From Varroa destructor (taxonomy: Eukaryota; Arthropoda; Arachnida; Mesostigmata; Varroidae): a DNA stretch of 64,000 nt. Of this stretch, positions 51,101 to 63,237 are shown in pieces (positions within the stretch are counted from its first letter, which is position 1; each line of letters starts with the position of its first letter). Both the position numbers and the translations under genes were made by a program. The DNA is taken from positions 22,437,061 to 22,501,060 of the forward strand of contig NW_019211456.1 in the NCBI RefSeq assembly GCF_002443255.2. Reading direction: 5' to 3'. The notes beneath the pieces were generated by a model that did no database searches, was not told where the DNA came from, and saw only the letters and a list, made by a program, of their open reading frames with translations.

Positions 51101-53626
51101 AAGATTCTCTATATCCAAAGGGCATACCAAACGATACGTCTAACAACATGGAAACAACCAAACCTTTATACCTATCATCGCAGTGCTTCAAGCCGCATGT
51201 ATCGACCACGTCTAGTTATTCCAATGTCCTCATTAAGCATATTGGTCGCGTGAAATTACTACGAATCCCTAGGCCTCCTGTAAATCCATTCTACGTACAA
51301 AAACGCCCTAAAGCAACAAAGTTCAATGGGGGTGGTGGGTAAGCCTAAATTGAACGTCGATACGCTATGAAGGGTGATGTAAAAAGGCAGATTAAATAGG
51401 TATGTCACGGATGGATTTTGTAGCTTGATATGAAATCAGCGCCATGAAGCCGCGCTCCTGGACGCTCAACGTGTCAGGTGTTATAGATGTGACGGACCCA
51501 GGCATCAGCAGAATATTGGTCGGTCCGAATGATCATCTTAATATTTGTCTACGTACTCAAGCACAATCGGGTTATTTTTGATGATCGCTATTTCCATTGC
51601 GTTACTTTGTGTTTCTAGCTTTGAAATTTACAGCCTATACTGCATAAATTTTGTGTATTTACCGCTACAGGACAGGCTTAAATGAGAGTTTGTCAGCTAA
51701 ACAGGCATTTGCGAAACATCATCTACGAACAACAGTTTGTATTCACCCGGGTAAAGCATGTTACTATGAGGGCTATTCTTCTAGCACAACTATTTATTTT
51801 TTATCAATGCTTACAAACAACAAACAAATTATTGAGAAACAAATGGTTACCGTCGTTCGGCCCAAATCAATATCCTTGGGGTGAATTATCCTATAATCAA
51901 GCTAGCTTATTTATGCGTGTTTATACGTAGATAAATGTGGCCTTTGTTACAACTAATATCCGTTAGTAGATTATCGTAGCGGTATCTTACGAACAACGGC
52001 AAAATTTTCCGCCGCAACGGCTAATGATTACTGGTTTAGGCCCTGCTAAGATTCTGAGACATCGGTATACAAGCTTCGTATGAAATAAAAACTTTGGAAA
52101 TAGCTATCAAAAAACCGTATCACTAAAGATAATGTATTACGCGAGCGATATTTACGGGCAAAACACTACGGACTTTGTTAGTTAAAAAAACCATCACTAC
52201 TCCGATCTCGTTACTTCACCAGGCTCAAGTCGATAAGTGGAACCACATTTTGTAACGTTCTAATTGTATAGCGTTTTCATTTTGATGATCTGACAGTAAC
52301 GCATTTTTCAGTTCACGTACTTTTAAGTGGATATACAGGACGTTACGATTTTCATAGAAGTTTCGCCCTCGAGGCGTTTACTCTGGACTACTGTTACTTA
52401 ATGTATCCTAGCTATCATACTTGCGCCTCATCTGGAACCAATGAATTTACATTTATTTTCTTCATTGGTCGTCATAGTGTTTACGGTAAAGAACTAAATA
52501 TAGAGGCAACGGAAACATGCTGAATACGTGAGTCGTCTCAAGAAAATTTAGTACAAAATGAGATGTGTTTCTGTGAAGTTTTTGTTTAGGTTTCTGACCG
52601 TAGAACTGTTGTGCAAGAAACGACAATGATTTAATAGTCTAACTTTTATTGGATTTTGCTTTCTAAATACACATCAGATCAACAACAAATGCATATATTT
52701 GCCGTTAGTCGACACACTCTGAGCATGACATTAGCCGTAATTAAAAGCTTTCAGTTCGATATTCAGGTAAGCAGTTGCTCCTCGACTTGATTACTTATTG
52801 ACGGCAAAGGGTGCCGGAATCTTGACTGAGAAAATATACTATGTTTTAGAATAATTTATATTAAATTAAAAATAAATAAAAAAATATGCAATTATTTTAA
52901 CATTCCTCCTTCTATATGCTCTCCGCGACCGTTTCGCCCTGCATTAGAGGGCAACACCGCGACTTGATGATTGAGCATGACATTCTCTCGCTGCCAAATA
53001 TCCTTCACTGATATTCATAACCTTGCATTCAAGTGCCGTTACCTAACGCAATTAATTCTATAAATTCAGCTCAATACGTTTATTTAATCTCTCAGTTATT
53101 AATGACTAAACTGTTTCCTTGCTCTATTACTTTACCGCCTTTCTCTTCAGGCCTAGGAAGTACTCGATGGATTTGGTTGTCTAAGCTATTTCAGCCTACA
53201 CTGAATGACCTGTTTAAATTAATTCTAACAATTATGTTTACCTACACAGCGCTAGGTTTACTGAAATGACTTCAATTAAATCGTGCTTACATTTTTTGCT
53301 ATTACCCTCGTAAGTTACGACTTAATTATCAACATCGGCAGATTTCCTACTATAACCCAAATAAGTCCTATGGAATAATTGAAACGTGGCCAACTGGCTC
53401 TAGTACAGGGCGGATACTCATTCATTCATCCAAGAGTCAACGTTCTATCATAACTAAACGTTTTGTTCTTCCTTGAAATCAAAAAGCTTAGTGTTTTATA
53501 TCTAATAGTATCATGTAACAGTAGATTCGCTAACACGACGAAGTATCTACAGTGCCCCGTATGCACACAGTGGTTAACCATTGCTGCAGTCTTTAACTAT
53601 ACCATGTGAAAGGTCCTGTTGTAGGA
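45101..53626. other. Intergenic region between receptor and arrestin-like gene
   Basis: About 8.5 kb, mostly A+T-rich. It should include the receptor's 5' UTR and promoter (just right of 45100) and the arrestin-like gene's 3' UTR (just left of 53627). I could not fix a TATA box or polyadenylation signal. Open frames at 47414-47674 (minus, 86 codons), 48137-48367, 51049-51342 and 53033-53269 (plus) are unassigned. Confidence 0.5.
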
Positions 53627-53797
53627 TCAATATTTGACCTCGCTCGCTGGCCTGAAAATAGGTAAGACGGATGGAAAATGTGCAGGATTTCGACCGCGCT
53701 TAAGAGTTCCATCTGGATTCCGTAGAGGATATGTTGCCATCAGAATGGGTAATTGAAGTCGGATGTCCTTCTGTAAGCCCTTCAGAATGACAACGAA
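53627..53797 (-). CDS. Arrestin-like exon E: C domain end and stop
   Basis: Acceptor TTTGTTCCTTCGCAG with a clean polypyrimidine tract, phase 0. It encodes VVILKGLQKDIRLQLPI, the closing strand of the arrestin C domain, then a short basic and proline-containing tail ending EVKY before TGA (53627-53629). A weaker acceptor 27 bases downstream would drop nine residues. The first is preferred because it preserves the usual length between the Tyr strand and the Leu-Pro-Ile strand. Confidence 0.9.
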   Translation of the reverse strand, partial: FVVILKGLQKDIRLQLPILMATYPLRNPDGTLKRGRNPAHFPSVLPIFRPASEVKY

Positions 53798-56700
53798 CTG
53801 CGAAGGAACAAAGACAACTATTGGGTCCGTCATAGATAAAATAATGGAAGCTGAAAAAGGCAAGTATATTGAAATAGAAAAATTCAGTATATACTGTTCG
53901 TTTAAAAGGCGCATCTGTTTTGGCGTAGCTAGCATGTGTAAGAATCTGAAGTAATATAATTGGATACCTACGAAAACATCGTATTGAATACGGATGAGAT
54001 GACATCCCCGAAGGTTCGTTGGCGGTAAAGGCGGTATATAGAGAAGCTCGTTGTCCCAATCGGAAATTTGACGGGGCTCGATCTTCCCTTTCTCAATAGT
54101 TGCCAGTTCGCGAATTTCCGTCGCAACGACCTGAAGTATCGGTAAAACGAGTTCTGTTATCCAGATCAAACTAGTATACTAGCTGTCGCACAATAAATGA
54201 TAAACTAAATTGTCGTAATTTACTTCATTGACGAAGTTCCAGGTCCAAGACCGCATCAATGTGCCCAGCAAATTAAGAACCGGAGGCCCGGTGCTTCCGA
54301 GTTCCCGTGAGATTCGTCTTTTTCTTCATCTTCTTCTTCTACGAGAAAACTTCTCGTAGTGGAAGAGCGAAGCGACAGTACTAGTAACTGTGCTCGTAAT
54401 ACGTAAACACCTCATAGGCGTTAATAATTGTAATAGTTAACCATGTTGTCAACCGCAAAACACGTATCAACTCATTAATTAGGTAATTAAACGTAACTAA
54501 CCAGCTTAATCAATAAACAAATTAGATTTTTACGCTTGAAAGAGGAATGCCACTACGGTCTCTTGTCTCCTATCATAGAAGACAAGCGAACAGCAACGAA
54601 TGAATCATACCAGATTAGACGACGCATGGTGCGTATGACAACTCTCATATTGATTCACATTGAACTGCGCATTGACTCAGCTAAGGAGATTTTCGACACG
54701 ATATTAATACTGATCTTGCATAAATAAAGTTCGGTATTCGTTATATTAAAATGAACCTTATTTTTGGCGGTGTACTGGATCGTCTCAGTTAGGATAGCTT
54801 TTGTTTTCTTGATAGCGACCCTCGACTGGTTGTTGATCGTAGCTTTCAAGCCGATGCTTTCACCAGGTACGTATCCCCCCTTGTCGAGACGAACTCGACA
54901 ATTGATCATTCCCGTGGAAAAGCAGCCCTGGCCGACCTTTTCCTGCACTTCACAGTTGAATGGTTGCTGAAAACAAGTCAACACTCTTTCTCGCTAGTCG
55001 GTGACAATAGCCATAAATTAATTCTATCGTATATAGATATAACTATTATTATTTCCTTGCGGTAAAAAGGATGCACAAGAGTATACGTACGCACAATAGC
55101 TATCAGACATACTTGCGTCGACCGAAATATCATTGGCTATATCGAACGCCAACGGAAGCCTTGCTAGTAATAAAGCAGTCATTTTACAAATGATTAGATC
55201 TGATAACGAAAAATGATTGTAATGGACGTTCCATAATTGGGAAAGGACTTTGCAACTTGACATTTGGGCCGGTTAGAACTGATTTCTAATCGTTAGTAGA
55301 TCATGCGGTCTACGGCTGTCTAGATGACCTAGCTACCTGCGTATAATGCCGGTTAATTTGAAGGGCAAAAAATCACAGCTTAAAAAGTCCTTGCCACTTG
55401 AAACAATATCTTTTCTCCGTTTTTTTTTGTTTTTTATGGATCAGGAGTAAACATATAAATTCTCAATCTTTGCAACAATTGTACGACGAACCGACCTACG
55501 ATTTAACTCATACTAACGTAACACTGAACTCCACATTACATAAATCTCAATTATTTCGAAGGACACCGTTCTAGGGGCACATACTGATAACGACGTTAAA
55601 CTACCCCGTATAACTGTTGATGCTGTTGCGGATGCGTTGGTCAAAATAGAGCTTTATCGTCGAATGAAAAATATGTGCGTCCTTGAAGCAATCTCGTTAG
55701 TGGCTATATTTTTTTCAAATTATAGCATAGAGGAATCGACATCGCTGAATAAATCAGACTTGTTTCATTTCCTATTACGATATAAAAACTTGGTAGCTCT
55801 GAAGGTATTGCCGTGATAAACAGCTGCCAGCCACAGTTAAGAACGTTACTGACTACCCAACAATGGCAATACGATATACACACCATCAAGTCACTGTAGT
55901 GGCGCTAGTTGAAACTTATATACTGTAGTGTTATCATGATAGAAAGGGGTGTGGCTACACAGGAGCCCTTCATCGGTAAACGAACTATTATAATGGGTGG
56001 AATGGGGACTCTTTTGCGGGCGGATGACACCATAAACACCGCCATACTATCGTACTACACTAAGGAAACGGCCATCATCGTAAAGTAAGGGCGTCGCCGT
56101 TATGACGCTGAGTGGTAATGCAAACGGAGGAAATGGGTGAGCAAAATGAGCTCCCATCCCTTTGATGTGCACTGTTTTCCACATACTCTTGTTGTTAACA
56201 TTGCCGCGCTTTATGGGCATTAGTGCAACAGCGAGCGTGGTTGTTCTTAAACGTGCCATAAAGACCTTTACGTTGACTTAGGCAAGTAAGTAGTGGGGGG
56301 ATATCAATATGCGGAAAGATTGTTTTGTCGCTCATATTGTTGATGGACGCTGAAAGTAAATGCAGACGCTGTAGATACGTAATAATCTATTCGAGGGTTG
56401 AATCGAAACTCGCTTAGCCACTTTACATGGAGAACAAGTTTAAAAAAAAACCGTGGATGAACCGTGGATTTATAAGATACGTCACTATAGGGAGATCTGC
56501 GCAAAATATTCCGTTATTTAATTTTGAGACGCATAAATTTCACCTTAGACCTGTAAATAACACGTTCATGAAGGCGGTAATCGTGCCCACGGCGTCCTTT
56601 TCCAGTGATATCCTTGTCTTAAATTACGTAAGTATAAGCATGGCTCGATCACGTCTTTGCTTATATCAATAATGTTATTTCTGTGATCATTGCTTCACAT

Positions 56701-59700
56701 ACTTTTGTCACGGACACAAACTAGATTAAAATCATTAACTTTTATAAGTTAGTGTTGTCCTACAGGAGAGTGGTCTAGTCCTTTATACTAGCCAAATATC
56801 TTTGCTTTCTTTAAACAGCTTCGTTCAATTGTTACTATACTCGCTATATTATTATATATTATAACTATTAGTTTAATCGGCGTTTCTTATTTCGGAAAAT
56901 ACCATTATAGGTGTCATTATGCAATTCCGAATAAACCCAGGATAGTGTCTTAAATAACGGCGCTGTCGCTGACGTCGGCATCCAATGCACAAAGGCACAG
57001 ACGAACGTTAGCTATCTAGAAAAAAGGGGAGATAAATCTGTATACGAAGACGAAAGGTTTCCTGAGTACCGCGTATGTGCCCTAACATGAAATGGCCTCG
57101 GCGCTTCCATCAAAGCTGTCGTCACCGCACACTGTGTGTGAGAATGAAGCTGTCATAACGGTCTGAAAAATTTTCTAAAAAAAAATGGAAACCCGCTGAC
57201 ACATTATAGTACTTACTTAGATATACATATGTACATACAGACACTGATACTAACACAGATATTGCACAGTGAACGGCAGTCCCAAAAGGCTTTTGCTTTT
57301 CTATTAATTTTTCCCCAGCGAAAGAGAGCAGTTCTCAAAACCCAAACTCAAAAAGAAACAAAAAAAAAAAAAGAAAGCTCAAAACAAACTCAAAACAAGC
57401 AAATTAATTAGTACTGTTGATATTATATGTTGTGCAGGTGACGCGCAAAAGAGCTTTGACCTCTATGTGAACAAAGGGGACATGTTGTTAGCTAACTATT
57501 CAACTAATAATATAACTATGATTTTTTAAAATTGTGAGCAATTATCTAAAGGAGTGATAGCATGATTAAATAGAGAATCGGTTAAAAAATAAGGGTGACA
57601 TCTCTGTATTATTGTCTAACTGCTGGGATAAGGATCAATGTTTGATTTTGAAGTTTCAGACATATATATCCACTGTATTTTTCCTTTTTTTTTTTTTTCA
57701 GGTATTCCTTATATCTGTGTTTGGTATAACTGCTAAGTTCTCTGTGTATTATTTGGTCTTTAAGTTTAATTATAAGCACGAAGAAGGATCTAATGGAGCA
57801 TACTTCGGTATCCGAATAATGATTCAAGGAAAATGAGGCCATTCATAGTATTTTCTACAAATGTTGTATAAAATTAGAGAAATAATTTTAACGGATATTG
57901 TTCTTAGAATCGATTTTGCCGACAAAGTATGCGCAAAAAATAACATCTATGTTCTAATGAGTCTTAAGCCTGCATCAGCTTAAGAATATAAGCGGCGTTT
58001 CCGTTTTGTCCGTCACAAGAGCCGATGTCTTCACAAGCAGCATTCTACGCTGCGACTAGATACGATTTGCAACTGTTCTCGTAACGCAGGTGTTGCGTCG
58101 TTTCTGTGACTCTGATGAACAACACACGCCACCATTGTAGGGTCCGCCTGTCGACAATTGGTCAGGATTCGCCGTGTACAACGGTACTACGGCGAATCCT
58201 AATAAAGTAGCGAACACCATTTTGGCAGACCAGAATAGCCCAGGGTTACATCACGTCACGTCGGCTCTTTGGTATTCCGACACACACACTTCGTCGGCGC
58301 ACCGAAGTGGCCACGGCGCTAAGGTAGCGCGCGTTCGTTTTCGACTGATCAGGTGACGACTAACTAACCGGTGAACGATGCCATCACCGTAGACGTCCGC
58401 TATTGTTAATAGTGTTTCCATTGCTGCTATGCCATTGCCTAGGCGGGACGCGCATCAGAAGCAGCAGCCGCAAGAGCAGATCCACCGCGGCCTCTGTTGC
58501 AAGCATAACTGAACATGATGAAAAAATTTACGTGAAGATATCGAGATAGAAAAGCAAAAGAAAAGGTTAATCCATCCAACCTTTTTAACTTGTGCTGCAT
58601 CGCCAACGACAGGACAAAGAATAAACATATCTTTCTGATAGGGATAGGGCTACGCGTGGTGGTTCAATGGGAACAGCTACTTCTGGACCGCGGCAATGAT
58701 CCGCTTTGTGGATTTGGACGCATCGAACGTTCTCAGTAGTCGGAAACTGAAACAATTGATGAACTATATTACAAATAAATTATGTTTTTCTTAATAAAAT
58801 TGAGCAGAAATTACATGAGGTGCAGGAAGCGCCGCGTTATGGAGCTGGTATAGATGTCGACATCGCCATCACACAGAGATAACTGAGTGCTTACGCAAAA
58901 GAGTTTTGATTTGAGATTAACTAAATTAAAAACAGTTATATTACTAAGTGTCAACGTATTGTAGCCTTGGCTCATGCTATAAGTGCACCTATCGTCCTAC
59001 AGCGTTGCTCAGCGCACGTAGTCTGAAGCAGATCAAGCAAACATTCGACGTTCTAATATATATATAGGCCATTTTCCAAAAATGCGATAATGCACTTGCA
59101 TTGACGATGAGTTCACTTCTGGCAGACGCTCACTTTTAAGGATGCTCCAAAAGAGTGGCTTCTAGTAGTACCTATAATATAAACAGATTGCAGACAAACA
59201 CTACAGATGAAGCAAAACGTCACATGTCTTCTTGTTTCTTCGATATAGCTGCGACAACAGCGGCTAAACCAGTATCACTGTCAAGATATTGACTTGGCTC
59301 GACTAAATTTAATCAATACCTAGTTTACCTCTTTACTTAAACCTTAACTTCCTAATTTGCATTTTTTTTTTGAAAATTTCAAATAGGTGCGGTGAATGCG
59401 TCTTGAGATATGTCTATTTTGGTCTCCAATATTATGGAAAATATTTTCCAATCAAGGTAATATTTAGATGAGTTGTTTCCAATTGAACACAGGTGCTCTA
59501 ACAGCAAAATTATTTTTTTTGTTTGCAAGTAGATACTATTAACGTAAAGCATCTTAGCCGCATTACTGGTATAATTGTGCGGAAGTGGGGAGGTTCTGAC
59601 CCCGCCCTGGTCATCTTAGATCGTCGTTATCACCCTCGACCGAATGTTTCTCTTTTTGACTTTGCCGTACGCTTGAACATGAGTAAATTTGCTATATAGA

Positions 59701-62700
59701 TGTTTCAGTGTCACATAGCCACAAATGAGTAAGCATCATTTGCACGTAATGAAAATAGAGTACTCTGTGGCGCACTCGCGTATTCTACAACGCACTATGT
59801 ATTGCGGCTCCAATCCTCGCTTTATTGAGATAAACTTGCCAGCAGTTCATAAACTATCGACCAACCCTGCTTGCATGTCCTGAGCGGTTAGGTCGACGAA
59901 TTAATGCAAATGATAAGTCAATGAATATTAACCTAATACACGTACATATGCATTGAAAAATTTGTCATCTAGTGCGAAATCTCCAGATAATAGTGATTAC
60001 CAAACCTAAATCAAGGTTGCGGATTCCAGTTCGTAAAGTATAGGCGACAAATCTAGAATCTTTGTAAAAGGTGCCCGGCAAATAGACACTCGCTGGCTTC
60101 GCTGTTTAAAAAATATTCGAATTAGAACGTCACTTCTGACACCAGATTGATAGACACACGAAAAAGCCTTGCTAGTTTTAGCTAAATCAAAAAAATTACC
60201 TTAAATGTTTTACTCCCTATACAGCCGTAGGCATTATTTCACATAGAAATGCTAGTCCAAATCTCTATCCTATTCGCCTAAAAGTCGACCCTGATATACG
60301 ACAGTAAGCAATAATCTATATTATTTAGAATATCTGGACGATCTAAATATAGTGCCTGTTCAAAAACGTGCGTCTTTTTGTATGCGAAAAAAAAAATTTC
60401 TGCGGATCGTAATAACACATCGTTTCCCTATTTTATGTGATAATGACCTATCTTTAACCAGCTGGTCAAAATGTTGCCCTTTTCTGTACAAACAAAGCAA
60501 TTACATTTTCGTTTTAGTCTCTGAAACTTTGCGTTGGGGCGCGAACGGGCTCGCTAACAGAAAAAGCTTTAGGCTCCATCCAGCCATTGCCACTACAGAT
60601 AGCGTATTACGTTTTCTGTTTTAGCTAAACTATTTTTCGTATTACAGCCACCAGCAACTGCAGACAGCTAGTAATATGTGCTTTGTACAAATTCCTATAA
60701 TGCAAAACAATAAAGAACTTTTCGTCCAAATAAAAATGCCAAGTGGTGCAAGAGCTTAAAGTACTTTAGGCCAACTCAACAATGCTCCCGTCCCTTTGCT
60801 AATATCTATGCTTCATGAAAACAAGAACGGGGTCGAACAACTAATCGCCATTTGAACTTCAATGCCGTAGGCCACAGTGATTTTAGCCCAGATACAGAAT
60901 GAACCAACTTTCTAAAACTTCAAAAACTTGAGCTTAAAACGTACACACCTTTTTCGAAGCAGCCAAAAATTAAGCATTAGCCAGGTGAACTGCAAGGCTC
61001 AGTGCGTATGTATGGAATATTAGATAGGATGGGGGGGGGGGGGACTGTTATAGGAAAATTTAGAAAGAAGCCTTTTGAAAGTTGTCAGGTTTTTGCTAAA
61101 CGGACGCGTTTGTTACTGCAATAATTCGTCAATTTTTGTATCGGATCTTAAATTAGCACCTTAATTGTCAAGAGATCTTTTCCTTGTCCTGTATATAGCG
61201 TATTCACTGTGTAGCTTTCAGAAAATGAATTTTCTTTATGCACACTTAGTCTACTATGTAGATCTTAAGTGTGAGTGTATCTAGCGAGTATAAGTACTTG
61301 CACACATCGAGGTTCAACCTAATCATACTTTTCCATGAACTATTGAATTTTTACCATGGATTTGGTCTTTTTTGTTGGACGTATATGATTCTTTAAGACG
61401 TATATGTCGTTTGCACAAAAAAAACGCCGGTTTGCAGTGGTACGAGATATATGGGCATTTGTTTTAGATGAATACATACAGCAACATATTATAAACGACT
61501 ATAGTTCATCTGCTTGTTTATCTAACCCTACAGCCAAACGTGCTACGCTTATCATACACTGGCTATCCAGCGATTAAACATTTCGTCTTGAGGACTCTTA
61601 AGCATCAAAGCGCCGGTCGCAACAGCAACAAGGCCTTCTTGGCCCATTCAAGCGATTCTCAGCCTTAATAGAACCTCGCGTTAAGCTTTACTAACTGCGT
61701 GCACATTGTCTATACGTGCGTGGCGTAACTGTCCGTTGGACTGCCGTGCTATCAAACCCGCACAACTCTGTCCCGAACTGACGACAAAAGGTGCTTCGCC
61801 GATAGCGGACACAAAGAACAGTTCATGTCCGCCCCTTTTCCAACAACTTCCAGATACCTTCAATCGATCTGCACAGCCATTTCTCGAGGCATCGAGCGTT
61901 ACTCCTTCTAAAGGTGCCGTGCAAACTGAGCCACCAATAGCTAATATCGAACTAGCATTACTCGGCGTATCTGGACGAAAATGAATTTTCGATTATGTAT
62001 GAAACGTATTATAGTACGGAGGAAATATCATTTGCTGATAACGAAAACAAGGCTGCAGTAGTACGATTCATCGTAGATTATCGGACTCTTAGGACCGCAA
62101 CGAATCGTATAGATACAATAAGCTATCGCTTACAACCACACGTCGCTCTATAGCAATTGCCCTTTCCTTTTGTTCCGAAGTAGATAAATGACTAAGCTTA
62201 GACCTTCGCACTCCTGCCAGTTTTCAATAAACGCTAATTTCAAAAAGGATGACCAAGTGCCATGTGGGCATATTTTGGCTCATTATAAATGCCACTCGGG
62301 AACCCAATGGCAGTTCAGCAGCCCTATGACTGTCTATTTTATGAACAATTGTTTCATACAGCCTATAATGTTTTTTATATTACAACAACTTGAAAATAGG
62401 ATCTATTCGAAATTGAAGGGTTTGAGAAGCGATATTCCAAATGGTATGGGGTTCTGTTGAAAAATACATTAAGTCAAAAAAGGCTTACAATACAAAGCCA
62501 AGCGGCTAAAATACAGGGTAGGTCAAAAGCTACAAGAGAAATTGCGTGCGATTCAGTTTCTGCCTAGGCTGAATTGATTCAAAAAGACTGCTTTTTACTA
62601 TAATAATTTCAAAGCTTTCTTAAGTCAAAAGGCGTTTATATTGAGCTGACTCAATTGACTGACAATGGTAATTTTGGTCGACTTACCGTGAGCAGACTTG

Positions 62701-63237
62701 GTTCAAGGTTAAGGTCGATAGGGCTCATGACTATAAACACCTGTTGGTTTTTGTGCGTCAGTCCACTTGGCTCTTTGAGAGCTGCTTTGCAGAAATACTG
62801 AACCCACCCATGTTTTCCCAGAAACGTTGATGGCATACCTGTAACGAACAGTAACATACAGTCAGTAACAATGTTGTGACAATGTGCTTGAAAACCTCAC
62901 TTATCGCCTTTTCTTCGTGATGTGTCGAGCCTTTAAAGTTAAATCACGCGAATTATATTAGCGTTCCTATCCCGAGGGCCTCATCACGGCCGAGAGCACG
63001 GTCAGTAGAATAACTCTTTACGTACTGTTTACTGAGAGGGTTGTACGTTAGGGATCTTACCAAGTGGTAATCCAAGCTTGAAGGGAAAAGAGTGAACTCC
63101 TGGTGACAAGGCGACCGACTGTTTGGTGTTCTCTCCCAGGAGTCGCATTCGAAAATCGATGTAGTTCTCTTTATCCTGTTGATTGGCGTTTCCTGACATT
63201 TTGACGATGCCCTCGCCCACAATATGGAAGTATAGGC
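53627..63237 (-). CDS. Arrestin-domain-containing protein (alpha-arrestin), 5' end missing
   Basis: Five exons (high to low): 63061-63237, 62687-62838, 54757-54966, 53972-54130, 53627-53797, all with AG/GT junctions and consistent phase. They give 288 complete residues plus stop. The visible part holds most of the arrestin N domain (GLYFHIVGEG, PGVHSFPF, KHGWVQYFCKA, SPIDLN) and the whole C domain (KGGYVPGESI, then YIPPLPPTNLRGCHLIRIQY, then DIRLQLPI). About 40 N-terminal residues are missing, to the right. Alpha-arrestins act in the cytoplasm as adaptors linking membrane cargo to NEDD4-type ubiquitin ligases through PPxY. Here the tail after the C domain is about 30 residues and has no PPxY. 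Distinguishing it from an ordinary ARRDC paralogue needs comparison. Confidence 0.93.
53972..54130 (-). CDS. Arrestin-like exon D: C domain
   Basis: Acceptor CGATACTTCAG, donor GTAGGTATC, phase 0 both ends. It encodes the basic linker, SDWDNELLYIPPLPP, and NLRGCHLIRIQYDVF. The latter is the conserved 'Gly-Cys-x-Ile-Ile-x-Ile-x-Tyr' strand pair. A GT four bases downstream would break frame with exon E. Confidence 0.93.
54332..54366. repeat. Short stem-loop in arrestin-like intron C
   Basis: CTACGAGAA (54339-54347) pairs perfectly with 54351-54359 over a 3-base loop. Five more pairs follow beyond a 2-base mismatch. It lies in the 626-bp intron between exons C and D. Confidence 0.7.
54757..54966 (-). 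CDS. Arrestin-like exon C: C domain start
   Basis: Acceptor CTTGTTTTCAG, donor GTTCAT, phase 0 both ends (70 codons). It encodes QPFNCEVQEKVG with a Cys-rich turn, then RLDKGGYVPGESI, the signature 'Lys-x-Gly-Tyr-x-Pro-Gly-Glu-x-Ile' of the arrestin C domain. The strand ATINNQSRVAIKK follows. Confidence 0.95.
58164..58200. repeat. Perfect 12-bp inverted repeat with 13-base loop
   Basis: AGGATTCGCCGT (58164-58175) is exactly reversed and complemented at 58189-58200. The loop itself contains two GTAC palindromes. It may be a small hairpin or the folded end of a short transposon relic. Confidence 0.85.
61031..61043 (+). repeat. G13 homopolymer
   Basis: Thirteen consecutive G in A+T-rich surroundings. 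Such runs are uncommon and error-prone in assemblies. Confidence 0.9.
62687..62838 (-). CDS. Arrestin-like exon B: N domain end
   Basis: Acceptor TTCGTTACAG, donor GTAAGT, phase 1 in and 0 out. It encodes MPSTFLGKHGWVQYFCKA, matching the family's 'Leu-Pro-x-Ser-Phe-x-Gly-x-x-Gly-x-Val-x-Tyr'. It closes with VMSPIDLN, equivalent to the 'Ile-Pro-Val-Asp-Leu-Asn' hinge between the two arrestin domains. Confidence 0.95.
63061..63237 (-). CDS. Arrestin-like exon A: N domain
   Basis: Acceptor GTGTTTCTGTAG, donor GTAAGATCC, phase 1 both ends. It begins Gly-Leu-Tyr-Phe, the 'Arg-Gly-Leu/Ile-Tyr' strand of the arrestin N domain. It continues through GEGIVKMSGN and YIDFRMRLLGE and ends with SPGVHSFPFKLGLPLG, the conserved 'Pro-Gly-x-His-x-Phe-Pro-Phe'. 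An upstream exon ending in phase 1 must exist. Confidence 0.93.

Larger units (their letters stand above)
54967..62686 (-). other. Arrestin-like intron B (7.7 kb)
   Basis: Donor GTAAGT, acceptor TTTTCAG. Mostly A+T-rich. It contains a perfect inverted repeat (58164-58200) in a G+C-richer segment (58000-58500), an A-rich tract at 57350-57410, a G13 run at 61031-61043, and unassigned frames at 61681-61984. No additional arrestin exon is needed for the alignment and none was seen. Confidence 0.8.

Noticed and set aside
53033..53269. Hydrophobic plus frame resembling a mitochondrial NADH dehydrogenase fragment
   Set aside because: The resemblance is only general hydrophobicity; no conserved motif could be pointed to.
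53627..54169. One uninterrupted 180-codon frame across exons D and E of the arrestin-like gene
   Set aside because: The middle (53798-53971) is A+T-rich and does not align to arrestins; canonical GTAGGT and CTTCGCAG sites define a 174-bp intron that happens to be open.
57612..57836. Plus-strand exon after the T-rich tract ending TTTCAG at about 57702
   Set aside because: A poly-T run followed by CAG mimics an acceptor; the downstream frame has no recognisable protein and no partner exon.
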